From Shinisaurus crocodilurus (taxonomy: Eukaryota > Chordata > Lepidosauria > Squamata > Shinisauridae), in NCBI GenBank assembly GCA_021292165.1, contig CM037877.1:83297691-83361690 (forward strand): a stretch of 64,000 nt of DNA, in the 5' to 3' direction. This document shows, piece by piece, positions 22,886-35,038 of this stretch. Below the pieces are notes generated by a model, which did no database searches, was not told the origin of the DNA, and saw nothing but the letters and a program-made list of their open reading frames with translations. The stretch's first letter is position 1; each line of letters starts with the position of its first letter. The position numbers and the translations under genes are program-made.

Positions 22886-23737
22886 CTGAAAAACAAAAAA
22901 CAAAGAGATACTTGTGTGGGTTTATCCTAAAGGCATCATTCCTCTGATTGCCTCTTCTGCTGAAAAGTTAAAAGACACCTGACATTACTCAGGGCTAATC
23001 ATCCAGTTACATGTTACCTCAGGGTCAAACCTGCAGCCGCCCACCATCTTCATTTCCTAAGACTGCCTGTGAGCCCCATATGTGGCCCAGAGGCATTTGT
23101 GGGAAACGGAGATGGCAGTGGCTGGGGGCTCTCACTTTGCTTTGAAGTCATCCCAGTTACCAGTTTTAAAAAAGTGGGTTTTTTAAAGTGGGAAGAGTAG
23201 GACACCTTGGCGGTCACCAAGAAATGTGTCTGGTGGCACACTTGTGCCTGCAAGCACCACGTTAACTACCCCCACTACAGCCAGTCTGTGTGACATCACA
23301 GGATGAGTAGCATCAGGAAGATCAAAGGAAAATAAAATAACAGGATGCCACAGCAATGCAAAATAGTCTATATCGTGTCAATCCTCATCATCCTCATCTG
23401 TTTCATTGGCCCCTACCACAGTCAAGCATGAGTATTCTCCAGTCCAGCAACCTATTCATCAACAGCTTGCGTGGAATATTTGCTCGATAAATTCAAATAG
23501 CTTATTTTACAGGTATTTCAGTGCACATCTCAATAAGGATTTGGTTCTATAACAGGGATCTGTTAAACAAGATATATGAAAAGCAGCTCTGCTGCTAGAG
23601 TAAAATATCTCAAAAGATGGCCAATGGGTAATGATGCAAAGAACGTACATGCTATTATGTTCAATGAGCTAATTAAAACAGAGTCTTCTGTGCTGCTGCA
23701 GTCATCAAGCAACTTCTGCAGAGTGCATCATCATAGA

Positions 23738-23900
23738 TTTCATAGATCATAGAATTGGAAGGAGCCTACAAGGCTATCGAGTTCAACCCCCTGTTCAATG
23801 CAGGAAACTAGAGGAGGGGTCTCCCATCCAAGTAATAACCAGGCCTGACCCTGCTTAGCTTTCCACGCTCAGACAAGCTGAGCAGTGCTTTATAATTTAT
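23738..23900 (-). mobile_element. 5S rRNA-like SINE with LINE-type tail, copy 1
   Basis: On the minus strand, GGAAAGCTAAGCAGGGTCAG and GCCTGGTTATTACTTGGATG match the 3' half of 5S rRNA (AGCTAAGCAGGGTCGGGCC, TACTTGGATGGGAGACC). It then continues into GCATTGAACAGGGGGTTG and TTCCAATTCTATGATC, a CR1/L2-like tail. The same 5S-plus-tail arrangement occurs at 34380-34558. It is not a functional 5S gene, because the 5' half is missing. Confidence 0.7.
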
Positions 23901-24370
23901 TCAACTCAAGCTGCCTCCCCTAGATACTGACTGATTTCATATTACATTGACTTCATTCATGTAAACCATGTTAAATCTGCTTTTTGCCCATACATAAATA
24001 CTAGCTGACTCCCTGAGATCTGCTCATAATACATAGCAAAAGGAGTATTCCAAGGACTTTCTCCACTTTAAATCCCCACCCCATCGGGACCTAGATTTGG
24101 TTCTGCTGCAGTCACATTTCGTTTCTAAGCTGCAGCAGCATACACAGCCCTCAATAGGAAAGAATCAAGCTATTGGTCCGAATCATTCCAATTCAGTAAG
24201 TTTAACATTCTTATTGGCTAAACTGATAACACTTCTCCGCTTCAGAAAATCCAAAAGAGGGAAATTTAGGCTTCACTGTCTTTGAAGTAGCTGCCACCTG
24301 TTCAGAAACAGGTGCTTGACTCATGATGACAAAGTCAAGAAAAATGTGTGTGTGTTCTTAAGAACTATTG

Positions 24371-24480
24371 AGATAGTGGGTTGGATCCAGACTTAGTCAT
24401 ACTTACAGTAGACGCATTGAAATCAATGGCGTTTCAGTGGATCTACTCTAAGTATGGCTAAGTATGGATCCAACCCAGTG
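24371..24480. mobile_element. Palindromic MITE, GGGTTGGATCC type
   Basis: GGGTTGGATCCAGACTTAG faces CTAAGTATGGATCCAACCC. It contains the ATTGAAATCAATGG-type core seen in related elements at 34640-34720, 39410-39540 and 48062-48172. Confidence 0.65.
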
Positions 24481-26603
24481 TTTTCAGATTTGAGGGGTAC
24501 CAGGGCAGAGTGTTCTCGAGTATGCCCCCCTCCATGTTGGTGGACCCCCTCCGGCCTACCTGGTGATGGTGACAGGCTTTTGGAGTTCCCATTTTAACTT
24601 CCCACAAAGCACCAATGTAGTGTGGCTCTGAGTCATTGTGGGAAATGAAACTGACAAGCCCAATAGGAGGTGGCTATTTTAATTTCCCACAATGTCCCAG
24701 GGCAACGTTCCTTAAGGGGCGTTATATGAAGTTAAAAGGGAAGCTCCAAGCTGATTGGCACAGGGGACCCGGTGAGCAAGAGGAGTTAAGGTAGCAGTGG
24801 AACCTGCCAGAGCACGAAGGTCCCAGCAGCTGTCTAAGGATGCCACCTGAATATACATGAAGCTGAATGTATATGAAGCTCTTAGAACACCGTACAGCAC
24901 AATATATGTGCTAAACATTATCAAAGACCACCTGACTTTTTATAAAACAATTCTGATCACCAAAAAACAAACCTTGAACATGCTTACTCAAAGATGAGAA
25001 AGTGTCAGAAACACAGGAAATACAAAACTGGGTTTTGTAACCAGTCAGATCATGTGTTATAGATAAATTATCAATAACACACATTAGACCAAAGTGTAGG
25101 CTCTTAGCTAACCCATGAAAGCTTTATTAAATTCAAAGAAACATTAATCTAATTACCAACATAAGGGGCATCAATGATTCATGAGCATAGGTATTATTGT
25201 CCTTAAATGGCCTGGCTTAATAATTCATGGTAGGTGTGTGGTTGCAGCTCCCAAAGTGCTAGCTGCACTGTAGTTGGCCTGTTTCAAGCTTGCAAAGGTA
25301 GGGGGATGAATTACCAAATGTAAGAGGTTGCCGCTGAAGGAGAGGATTCCGGTGGATTGCTCAACTTTTCAGTAACAGGTCAAGGTGGTTTCAGACACCA
25401 GCTCAAATCTCATTAAAGAGAAATGTGGTGTTAATATTGATCAGCTTGGACTCCTCCAAGTCGACTCTTTAAAAAGATTGGATTTTGAAAATGCCAAAAA
25501 CTCAGTCCTTGCCAGGTTGTAGTTCCATGAGAAGTGAGACTGGAGTGTAATCTTGGGTGGAGTAAACAATTTGTTCATTTAAATAAAGCATCGCTCTGGC
25601 TTTGTTCCTACATTAATAACCACAGGACTACATCATGGAAGATTGAGAGTGGAAGAACCCCACCTCAGTCTGCAATCCTGTACCCACTTACCTGGGGGTA
25701 AGCCCCAGTGAACTCAGTGGGACTTACTTCTGAGTCTCTTGTTTTTGTTTTGGGGCCTGTTGTGGCTTTCTCATCATACTTACACAGGGACTAAAGTTTT
25801 TTAAGCAATTACTTTGAGCTGGCTCATCCATGCATGTACAACCCTAGATTTTTCAACATTTCTCAACTCACAGCTGAATATGTGGTTTCATTTTTCACTG
25901 AAGCAAAATCCACAACATGTATTGTGGTACCTGATGGACTCGCCGGTTTATTGCATCTTGAGCTTTCATAGCAATAGCCAATTCCGTCAAACACATGTGT
26001 TTGAAAGGATGTCAGGTATGATGAATGTTCCATGCAAGTGTGAACTAGCCCTTTGACTGATATATGGTCAAAGAGGTAAAGAATCAGTAAGACACATGTT
26101 TACTTCCCCCAAGTTAGAAAAGGTCTGTCAAATAACAAATAAAATGCCCTTATTCCTGAGTCTAGGTTAGATATAAACTGGGGGAGAAGAAATGTCTATG
26201 TGCATAGGAACATTATACTGGGTCAGACCATTGGTCCATCTAGCCCAGTATTGGTGACACTGACCAGCAGCAGTTCTCCAGGGCTTTAGGCAGGAGGCAC
26301 CGATTCTCCCACATGGAGGCACTGATTCTCACCAAGAGCACATCCACAAGTAAGTGGTGCAAGCAATTGCTGGCTTGGTTGCGTGTATGAATGAATCATC
26401 ACAGATTAATCGCCAGCAACAGAACTTTATATCACCTCCAACACAATGCTTTTCAGAGGCAGCAGTTCACACATTCCTCTGCGAGCGAGTGATCAAGTGC
26501 AGGATAATCAAATAGTCACAAATCCAAGAGATGTGTGTGCATGTGTGAACACACCCTACTCATTACCTATTACATGTTACTTATTATGTAAGCAAGGCCA
26601 TAC

Positions 26604-26741
26604 TTCAAGACTTTCAGTTTCTTTTTCATATTCCAAGGCTTGTTTCGTAATGTGGCAATTAGCTTCTTTTTCTCTTCTACTGCTTCCTTCAGCTTGGCCA
26701 GTTCCTCTTCCGTAAGTTCCTCTTCTGAGCTAGAATCAGAG
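26604..26741 (-). CDS. TMC2: TMC2 exon, conserved pre-membrane helix region
   Basis: The 138-nt exon follows an acceptor ending TTAAAG and ends at a GTATGG donor. It encodes SDSSSEEELTEEELAKLKEA, then VEEKKKLIATLRNKPWNM and KKKLKVLK. Human TMC2 has SEEELAQILEQVEEKKKLIA and SKPWPM at this place (recalled from family knowledge), so the match is direct. The exon starts with the third base of a serine codon and ends with two bases of a lysine codon completed by the next exon. This segment is cytoplasmic and precedes the first membrane helix. Confidence 0.93.
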
Positions 26742-27376
26742 CTTTAAGAAAAAAACAAAGGAAAAGAGGTGAAAAAGAGGGGAGTTTGACTGACAGACTT
26801 GGGGTAGCGGATTGTGGTGGTGGTGTTTTTTCTAGAAACAGGTATATTTTATTAACCCTTAAAAAAAAAAACTACAATAGTAAGTAGTACAATATCCCGA
26901 TAACCTGCAGCTTCCGCTTGTGCAATCTGAGCCACCCAGATGCAGTCTAAACTTGGATAATGTAACTGAACTTGTTGGGGCTTTAAAATGTATTATATAC
27001 TGCTTTTCTTAGAAAATGCATAGTGTTTGCAGCATTGCAGTTTCTATGGCAAAAAAAAAAGAGGCCAATGTAGCTTACAAAGAATAATAAAAGCATTATT
27101 TTGAAAAGTTAACTTGAAACCCAAGATCAGCTGAAATTTGAAGGACGTGCCATTAAACGCCTTCCCAACCAGCTACTAAATATAGACAAACAATGTCGGT
27201 CATCTGAGGGCTCCATGTAGGAAGGAATCACACAGGGCCAAGGTGACCTTGTTCCTGAGCCCATCAGATGATACCCTGGAAGAAGGTCTACCCCAACCAA
27301 TCAGTGGAGGGTTCATGTTGTGAGAGGTATTCTCTGAAGCCAGCTGAATCCATGTTTGGCTTTCAAGACTTTAAAA

Positions 27377-27711
27377 CAGGAATGTTGAACCTCTTTCAGC
27401 CCAAGAGCTGAATTCCATTTTGGAGAATCTCTCAGGGGGCTCATTCCAGTGGTGTGTGGAACCAAAAAGCCAGCCCATTTTAGCTGAAAGCATTTACTGC
27501 CAGTAACGAAGCCTTAGCAGAGGCATTTCAACCTTTTAGAATGGGGGGGAAATCCTGCACAAAAGCCGGAAACCACCAAATGATTGGTAATTGGAGGGAA
27601 GGGGGACTGGAAAGGGGCATGATCCTCTTGGGAACCCCTAAGGACCAGGATGGGACTCTAGGCAGCCAGCAGGCTAGATTTGGTCCCTGGCCCTGAGGTT
27701 CTGCAACTCTG
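27377..27711. mobile_element. hAT-like element, diverged copy of 19083
   Basis: The interior (CTCTTTCAGCCCAAG..CTGA, CCAGTAACGAAGCCTTAGCA, AACCACCAAATGATTGG) matches 19083-19402. Flanks CTTTAAAA and GTTTAAAA agree at seven of eight positions. Confidence 0.7.
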
Positions 27712-28299
27712 GTTTAAAATGTGCCCAGAAGCTAACTGACATCCAATGAGGTTCGTACAGGATTATGTTATCTTATCTTAGCATCCTCTCCCCATCAAGA
27801 AGCAAGAACGGTGCCAGATGCTGTACCAGCTGAAGCTTCCAAAGCTCCAGTAAGGGTGTGCATTCATTTCAGAATGAGTGAAAAGCCTGACCATATGAGA
27901 TCCATTTGGCTGCAAAATGAATACACAGGTACAAAGGAGTCCTATTCATATCATGCTAGTAGCGGCAGCAAGTGCTGAATTTGATGGCCACTGTGGTGCT
28001 ACCATTTCCCACCAAGAACATTCCAGGCATTCCACTGTTTTGGTCATTTCAGGCACTGGGTGGGAACAATGGTTGCCAGTGAGGGCTGCTGTCCTTTCTC
28101 AGAATGTCACAGAATGATGCAATGTCTGGGGCATTCTGGGAAAAGGAAATGATGGTCACCAGCTCCTTCTGCCACTGCAGGCAACAGCTAAAATAGATAG
28201 AAAACAGGCATGAATGTCCATTAAAAACAAAAACAAAATACAATCTTATGGAATGAAGAGCAGGGCAAAAATGCTTCAAATAAATAAACAAACAGAATC

Positions 28300-29160
28300 T
28301 AAGAGACCACATAGAGGGGGTAAGACTTACTCAGAGAAATCATTGCAGAACAAAATGGTCTTCACAGCATGCCTAAAGCTGGCTTGTTGGATTTCCCCAG
28401 AGGGGGAGTTCCACAATTGTGATGCCACTACTGAAAAGAACCTGTGCTTGATGTCTGCCAATTAACTAATGATAGGCCAGAGACTAGAGTCTCCAAAACC
28501 AATCTTCTAGCTCTAACAAGTCATAGGGATGTAAACGGTCATTCAGATAACCCAGTTCTAGGCTGTTTAGGGCTTTCAAGCTCGTAGCCAGCCAGGACCA
28601 GCCCAAGACATTTCGCTGCCTGAATTGAAGGACAAAATGGCACTCCTTCTATTCCATATACAAAAGCCAGCTGGACTGGCAGCTGAACCTTTCTTCAGCC
28701 TTAGTAATGGGACAGACAGCATCCTCCACCACACCTGAAGGCAGTAGGCAAGCTTAGAGGATGTAAGGAAGGCTGTGTGGCCCACAGCTCTCTCCTCTAA
28801 CACCTTGCTTCCACCTCCCAGCATCTGCTGCCTGAGGTGACCACCTCAATCTGTCTAATGGTAGGGCTGGTCCTGATGCCAGCACTTTAAATTGAGCATG
28901 GAAACAGATTGGTAAAACAGTATGATTGATGTAGGATTGGTATAATTATGAGCTGACCACCTTGTTCTTAGCAGCATCCTGGTGGCTGCATTCTGGACCA
29001 GCTGTAGTTTCTGAATTGTCCTCAAAGGCAGCCCCATGTAAAGAGTACTGCCATAGTCCAGCTTGTATGTAACCCATGCATGGATGACTGAAGCTAGGCC
29101 TGCTTTTTCCAGATAGGATCATAAAAGGCACTCCTGGCCACCATAGCACAGTACAAACAG
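28300..29160 (-). pseudogene. CR1/L2-like LINE ORF2 remnant with inserts
   Basis: Minus-strand translation near 28960-29037 gives GLPLRTIQKLQLVQNAATRM, the LQLVQNAA.R signature of CR1/L2-type ORF2. Flanking pieces (28300-28590) look like the same LINE. The interval 28588-28870 carries a separate repeat with GCTGCCTGA and GGTAGGGCTGGTCCTG ends, related to 33067-33391 and 41358-41628. Confidence 0.6.
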
Positions 29161-29790
29161 AAAAGTAGTCTTTATTGAAAAGTAGTCTTTATTGAAATGA
29201 GCCTACATAGGTTTACTAAAGAGCTTTATATACTTTGCCAGTGCAGTCTCTGAATCTGTGCTGTAGTGCTGACCAATGCATGGATCTTTCTCTACTATTC
29301 TCTGTTTGGGCTGTCTAATGGTAGGGCTATTTTGCTATTCTGTATAAAGCTATCTGTTTCATAATCCATTTCTAAAGCTTTTCTTCTCATACTTTTAACT
29401 ACACCGTCATTTTAGGCTTCAAGGTGTCATTTTCAGACATACCTTCAGGAGAAAAAAAAAATTGGTGATGAAAGGGAAGTTTTTCAGCATCCCACAGATC
29501 TTATCTTAGTTATTTTGGTTCTCTAAAAACCAGGTCAGGGAAAGCCTGCAATCTCATTAGTTGCTCTGCTAATTCTAAGGAGGCCATGTTTCTAGTAACA
29601 CCTCAACAATACTTTGCTACCTTTTAAAAAATCCTCAGACATAATCAAAATACGTGTTTAGGGATGCCAGGTACTCTTCATTTTAAGAGAGTTCTCTCTC
29701 CTTTTTTTTTTTTTTAAATCTCAGGCCATAACAACCTCACAGAACATAATGCATGACCCTTAAATCCATCTTTTACACTTCCATTAGAGC

Positions 29791-29950
29791 TAGGGTGGCC
29801 AAGTATCCTAGTTTACACAGGACAGTCCTCCAGTTGAAGGGCTGTCGGAGGACAATCCTCTATTTGAAGGTGTCTTCTATTTGAAGGGCTGTGCAGTCCA
29901 AGTCTGTTTTAAAGTCTGGTGAGGCATTTCCTCTTTTTTTGGCCACCCTA
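29791..29950. mobile_element. hAT element with TAGGGTGGCCA ends
   Basis: TAGGGTGGCCA at the left and TTGGCCACCCTA at the right are inverted repeats. Flanks ATTAGAGC (29783-29790 and 29951-29958) are a perfect 8-bp duplication. Its ends match the right ends of family B elements. Confidence 0.85.
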
Positions 29951-30469
29951 ATTAGAGCTGAGCCTTCTTTCAGGGCCAAACTAGATATGGGGGGCAGTAT
30001 CCAACAGGGACCCACCGCTTGCACAACAGAGATTTAGCGCTTCCTAGAGGAAGCCCCAAAACTAGCAGAAGCACTCGTTTCTGGATCAGGACAGGTAGGC
30101 GGAGCTCCTCCTATGAGTTCTGCTGACCTGCTGTAGGGATTGGGCCCACTCTTCCTACAGTGGGGGATCTGGAAACAGATTCTGAGGAAGAGGGGGAATT
30201 GGAAGTGGGGGGGGGGAGGCACCTGAATCTCCAAAGCCAGCAGCCTTGGAGATAAGCTCTACAGGCAGGCAGGAACAAGTGGTGTCAAATTCCATGGGAA
30301 AGTAGTCTGAGCAACCTGATCTGGAGGAGGGTGAATCAAGCATCACTAAACACCCAACTCACCCCCCAACACCCCCCACCCCCGTCAGAAGTCAGCTAAG
30401 GAAGAGGGAACAGCTGACAAATGTCAGGTGCTCTAAGAGATTGGCACTTAAGAATAAGGACCCACCTTA

Positions 30470-30498
30470 GGGGTAGGGGTAGGGGTAGGTGTGGGTAG
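30470..30498. repeat. Short GGGGTA tandem run
   Basis: Three to four GGGGTA-like units, resembling but not equal to vertebrate telomere TTAGGG. Just upstream of a hAT insertion. Confidence 0.6.
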
Positions 30499-30534
30499 TT
30501 TGAGTCTGGAAGAGGTTCCCAGTTTGGAATCAAC

Positions 30535-31226
30535 CAGGGATGGGGACTCGGACTCTAGGACTCGACTCGTGAGTCGGACTGAGTCCCTCCTCTGACTCGA
30601 CTCGGACTCGAGTCCCAATATTTTTAATGGGACTCGAGACTCGACTTGGGACTCGAGACCAAGGACTCTTCAACATCCCTGGGCTGTGCCAGAAGGAGTG
30701 GAGAGAAGTGTGATTGCCAGTGAAGATTTTATTTTTTTAAATCATTTTCCTAAAATGCAACCTTTCAGACATTTTGGGCTTGGCTGCCTCTGCCTGCCTG
30801 TTTGGGGTTCCCAGCCTCCTCTGCCTGCCTGGTCTCTTCTTAACCAGTTCCACAGTTTGAATTGTCCAAGACAAACGCCTCTGCCTGCCTGCTTTGGGGT
30901 TCCCTGCCTCCTCTGCCTGCCTGGTTATTTTTATTTTGGGTTTGTCTGCCTGGTCTGTTCTTGTCAAAATCAGTTGCAGAGTTTTGAAATAAAAAGGCAC
31001 ACTTGTGTCTAGAATTTATTTAAGCCACACATCTGAAGTAGCCTTATTTTGCTGGGGAAAAACCCCATTGATTTTAATAGGGACTCGTGGAGTCAGCTTT
31101 GGGAGTGACTTGTGACTCGTGACTCATGAGTCACCATTTTGGACCAAGGACTCGGACTCGAGACTCGGGTCCAAAGACTCGTGACTCGACTGGTGACTCG
31201 AGACCAAGGACTCTTCAACATCCCTG
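30535..31226. mobile_element. GACTCG-rich hAT element, copy 1
   Basis: Starts CAGGGATGGGGACTCGGACT and ends TTCAACATCCCTG. Flanks GAATCAAC at 30527-30534 and 31227-31234 are a perfect 8-bp duplication. Both ends carry dense GACTCG/CGAGTC repeats, presumably transposase-binding sites by analogy with hAT subterminal repeats. The middle contains CTCTGCCTGCCTG runs. No transposase coding remains. Confidence 0.9.
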
Positions 31227-31900
31227 GAATCAACTGCTCAACAATAGGGCAATCTTCCCTTAATGGCTATTATTCTAACTAAGCGTGTGGCCTTGTGATT
31301 GACTCTGCAAATCACTTCTTTGTCATTCAAAGCCAGTTTGCTAGGCTGGCCTCTTGGAAGGAGGAGGGGGAGTAGGCCCCAACACCTGCCCCATTTCAGA
31401 AGTGAGCGGTTTTGCTCATTTCTGCTCATTTTGGCTGCTCCCGAAAGCGCTACGTCTCCATTGTGGAAGCAGTGGGCACCGCTTGTGGAGTGGGATCAGC
31501 AGGGGTGCCGCAGCCCGTTGGATACTACCCACGCTGTTAAAGGTGTCTTTGCATTAACTGTGCAGGGTTCTTCTTTCTTTCTTTCTTTTTGCAAACCGGG
31601 TCAGCTGAGGGATGAGCTCACAAGGAATGGGATCAGAGCAGGCCTGGAGGGGCAATTTAACCTTTTCTTCTCCTGCGACAATCCTGAGCAAAATCCCTCC
31701 TCTGAAGTTAGGTTTTTTTTTCTGTTGGCATCAAAGATACATTTAATGTCAAGTGTAATTTGAGCCTGAAATGCCACAGTATTGAGGTGTGTCTTGCTAT
31801 GGAGATTTTGGTTTGGCGGCTCTGAACTGTCTGGGAGCCTAAAAGCAGCCTCCAGTCCACTCACATCTTGATCATTAACAACTTAAATAGGAGTATTCCT

Positions 31901-32097
31901 GAAATACAAGACCTCTCACCATAGTGGGGAAGACCGTGGCCAGGTGACCTGTGTGCCTGCTCAGTCCACTGTCCTGGTGCAAACTTCAAGGCCCCTGCTC
32001 TTCTTTCTTCTGATACTTCAGTTGGACAGCTTTCAGTAAGAGGACACCTTCAAACAGAGGGCTGTCCTCTGTAAAGCAGGACACATGGACACCCTAC
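31901..32097. mobile_element. Family B repeat, copy 2
   Basis: CTCACCATAGTGGGGAAGAC through GCAGGACACATGGACACCCTA. Shorter than copy 4. Confidence 0.65.
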
Positions 32098-32642
32098 CAC
32101 ACATACAGCTTCTAATTGCCAAGTACCTTGACCTAAATGAGATTGTAGAGCTAATAGTCAATTTTTTAGGAGTGCTAAAATTTTGTAGACAAGGAGCTTT
32201 CTACACGAAGCATTTATTATGTGCTCCTGATTCCTTATTCATGGTAGTTTACAGGTTCCTTAGACAATATTGTGATCCTCCAGTTCGCTTCCGTTTATTC
32301 AGAGCACTTTCCTGGGTCTTTTTAGAATGGGGGAAATGGGGTATTATATTAGAATGAGGGAAATGGTGTTTCTCCTTGTGCATTTGAGCTATTCCACTAT
32401 AGCACAGCTCCACCTAGAGGTTATGTAGCAGAAAAGCAGGAAAGGAAAAGCTCTTTGGGTAGAGCGCTGATCTCAGTTCTGTGGCAAAACCAAAAATAGA
32501 TACCGTGATTTACAGCCTCATGTAGAAAAGCTCCTGGTCCTCAGAGCCCAAGGAGTCATACTAATTTCAGTTAGCACATTGGCACAGCTCATAAAAATTC
32601 AGTCATTGCCTTACAAGAGATGTAAAGAATCCTAGTGCATAC

Positions 32643-32967
32643 CTTGATCCTTTCCTCTTTTTGTCTTTCTTTTTCTTCTTCTTCCCCTTTTTCTTGTCAC
32701 TCTTGCTTTCTATGTCCTCATCTTCATCTTCATCGCCATCTTCCCTGGACTCATCCTTGGTCTTCTGATTTGCTCTGTTCTTCCTATTTTTGCAGGCTTC
32801 TCCTTCAGATTCGCTGCCCTCATTTCCTCCATCTTTCATCCGCTGTCTTCTGTATCTTCGCCTACGTTCTGCAGCGGTCTCTTCTTCATCTTCATCCTCT
32901 TCCTCTGATCCATTTCCCTCTCTATTCTTTCTATTCGATGTTCCTTTCTTCTGCTGAGATTCTTCCT
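32643..32967 (-). CDS. TMC2: TMC2 exon, charged cytoplasmic N-terminus
   Basis: The 325-nt exon is read on the minus strand with a GTATGC donor. It encodes an alternating acidic and basic region: EESQQKKG, then NGSEEEDEDEEETAAERRRR, a glycine/serine/glutamate stretch, DGDEDEDEDIESKSDKK, and a lysine block KGKKKKKKDKKRKGS. This matches the known charged N-terminal cytoplasmic domain of TMC1/TMC2. The acceptor is ambiguous: two AGs five or six bases apart both keep the frame. I chose the upstream one, so the split codon is GAG. The last two bases of the exon join with C of the next exon to give AGC serine. Charge-rich composition explains why the opposite strand also looks open. Confidence 0.82.
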
Positions 32968-33066
32968 CTTCATAATCAGAAAACAGAACAAGAGTCAGTT
33001 TACTCAGGATAAAGGCAACCCTTTCTCCCACCCCCATGCAACCCACCCAGGTTACTTAGGCCCCGT

Positions 33067-33391
33067 CAGGGCCGGCCCTACCATTAGGAGTGAGACGATC
33101 ACCTCAGATGGCAGATATTGGAGGGTAGCAATAGCAGCCTCCTGACTGTTCCTCCTGAACTTCCCAGCTGTTCCCTTCTGTTGATGGACAAAGCTGTGTA
33201 GGCCACACAACCTGTCCTGGGCCCCTTAAACTAGCCTGGTGCCTCAGGTGTGGTGGAGGACACTATCCCATCACAAGGGTTGAAGTAAGTTTCAGCTGCA
33301 AGCCCAGCCAGCTCCTGTACATGGAATAGGAAGGGGGCACCATATTGTCCTCTGCCTCAGGCAGCAAAATGTCTTGGCGGGCCCTGCTTAG
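33067..33391. mobile_element. CAGGGCCGGCCCTACC repeat
   Basis: Begins CAGGGCCGGCCCTACCATTA and ends GCAAAATGTCTTGGCGGGCCCTG, giving inverted ends. Related copies are at 28588-28870 (same or opposite sense) and 41358-41628. I found no clear target duplication. Confidence 0.6.
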
Positions 33392-33638
33392 CTATGAACC
33401 ATAGTGAATGACCTTGCATAAGCCTCTCAGCCTAACATATTTCACAAGGCTGTTATGAGGCTAATGCACCTCTTGGCACTCCTTGGGGGAAGGATCTAAT
33501 ACAAAGGTAGCCACTACAAAAATAAAAGTAATTTTCTGGGGACACAGCCTTGGTGGTCAGATACTGTCAACCTGGCACACATTGCCCACCCTGTTTTAGA
33601 GTATAGCACCTTGATCTGACATTAGAGACTGGTACAAT

Positions 33639-34074
33639 CAGGGCCGGATCAAGGCCAGCTGATACCCTAAGCACAGCCCAATAATGGTTCCCCCTTGGCT
33701 CTTCCATTGCTTAGCTGGCAAGACATTAAGACTCAATAAGTGCTGAAGGTGAAATAAGACATTAAAAACTCAGTTTTCTTCAAGGCCATCCCCCACGCCA
33801 GAACACACAACTATATTAAATATAAACTGTTTTTATTATATTTATTTAACACTAAATAGCAGCAAGCAATATAAGCCAATTACTTACTTATAACTAGGGC
33901 AACAGAAAGAAATACAAATTTTCATCACTGTTTTATGCATTTTTTAAAAATAAAACTGTTATAAGGGGGAAATGCAAATGCAAAAATTTGTGGTCCTCTG
34001 GTACTCTGTGGTGCCCCCCTTCCCTTGGTGCCCTAAGCACGTGCTTATATTGCTTTATGGTTAATCCAGGGCTG
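33639..34074. mobile_element. hAT-type element, CAGGGCCGG family, copy 2
   Basis: Near-identical to 3228-3660. Flanks GGTACAAT (33631-33638 and 34075-34082) are a perfect 8-bp duplication. Confidence 0.9.
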
Positions 34075-34379
34075 GGTACAATTAACTACATACCAAGTCC
34101 TTTATTAGCACTGGAATGGTCCAGGTCAATGTTTTCCTCTAGAGTATGGTTACATAATTTCAGGACAATATTCACCTGTATCAAAGAGGACCCACTGCAT
34201 TGGGAAATCTAAGGCAGAGCGTCATGGTAACCGTGGCCCCCATCCAAGGAACAATAAGCTCAGCAGAAAACTGCACACTTGCCTAAGATGTGGTCAGTGC
34301 TCTCAAGGGTAAAAGGTAATATCACCTATTAGGTGACAGAAGGGAGCACCTGGATTTAATCCTATGCTTCTACCCCTTG

Positions 34380-34558
34380 TAGGTGGCGTCGAGAGCACAT
34401 AATGCAGGCCACATGCTGAAGCTAAGCAGGTATGAGCCGGGTCAGTGCTTGGATGGGTAACTGCCTGGGCTGCCCACATCTGTTCTCTTGCATTGAACAG
34501 GGGGTTGGACTCAATGGCGTTATAGGCCCCTTCCAACTCTACAGTATTCTATGATTCC
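34380..34558 (+). mobile_element. 5S rRNA-like SINE with LINE-type tail, copy 2
   Basis: TGAAGCTAAGCAGG and GTGCTTGGATGGGTAACTGC match the 3' half of 5S rRNA, including the internal promoter region. The tail GCATTGAACAGGGGGTTGGA and CCTTCCAACTCTACAGTATT is the same as in the copy at 23738-23900. Confidence 0.7.
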
Positions 34559-35038
34559 CTCTCCACTCCCCACTATAGGGATCAGAACTATTAGAGTTAA
34601 GAACATAAGAAGACACCTGTTGGATCAGACCAAGGGTTGTACCCAATGTTAATCCTACTTAGAGTAGACCCACTGAAATGAATGGAACTTAAGTTAGATT
34701 GACATCGCATACAATCCTAAAGGTCTATCTAGTCCAGCATTCTGTTCTCACAGATGCCTATGGGAAACCCACAAGCAGGACATTTCTCTACCACAGTATT
34801 TTAATGCATTGAATTGAAATAATCAATGACATGATTGCTCCAGTACTTATTAAGTACCACATCAAGATGAGAAATATAATTCATGTACTATAGAATCTTT
34901 TAGTTGTGAAGGCCTCTCGGTTCTTTTGCACTGTGAATAGTTGTACACGAGGAGGTGACTTGCTATCTCTCCTACCTCGTTTTATGTCTTTGAGAAGGCA
35001 AGGATCGACAGAACCAGTGTTATTTTTGGTATCCTTAC

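Larger units (their letters stand above)
29989..31530. mobile_element. Family D element interrupted by a hAT insertion
   Basis: Left part GGGGGCAGTATCCAACAGGG and right part CCCGTTGGATACTACCC are the ends of the same family as 17442-17780. The middle holds the hAT copy at 30535-31226 plus other added sequence. Confidence 0.6.

Noticed and set aside
23817..23895. Possible 5S rRNA gene
   Set aside because: Only the 3' half matches 5S, and a LINE-type tail follows, so it is a SINE.
30737..31000. Repeated frames with QRRLSWTIQ and AEEAGNPKAGRQ
   Set aside because: Found in the CTGCCTGCCTG-rich interior of the hAT copies, in opposite frames; no transposase or host domain.
32635..33012. Serine/leucine-rich open frame on the + strand
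   Set aside because: Antisense shadow of the charged TMC2 exon.
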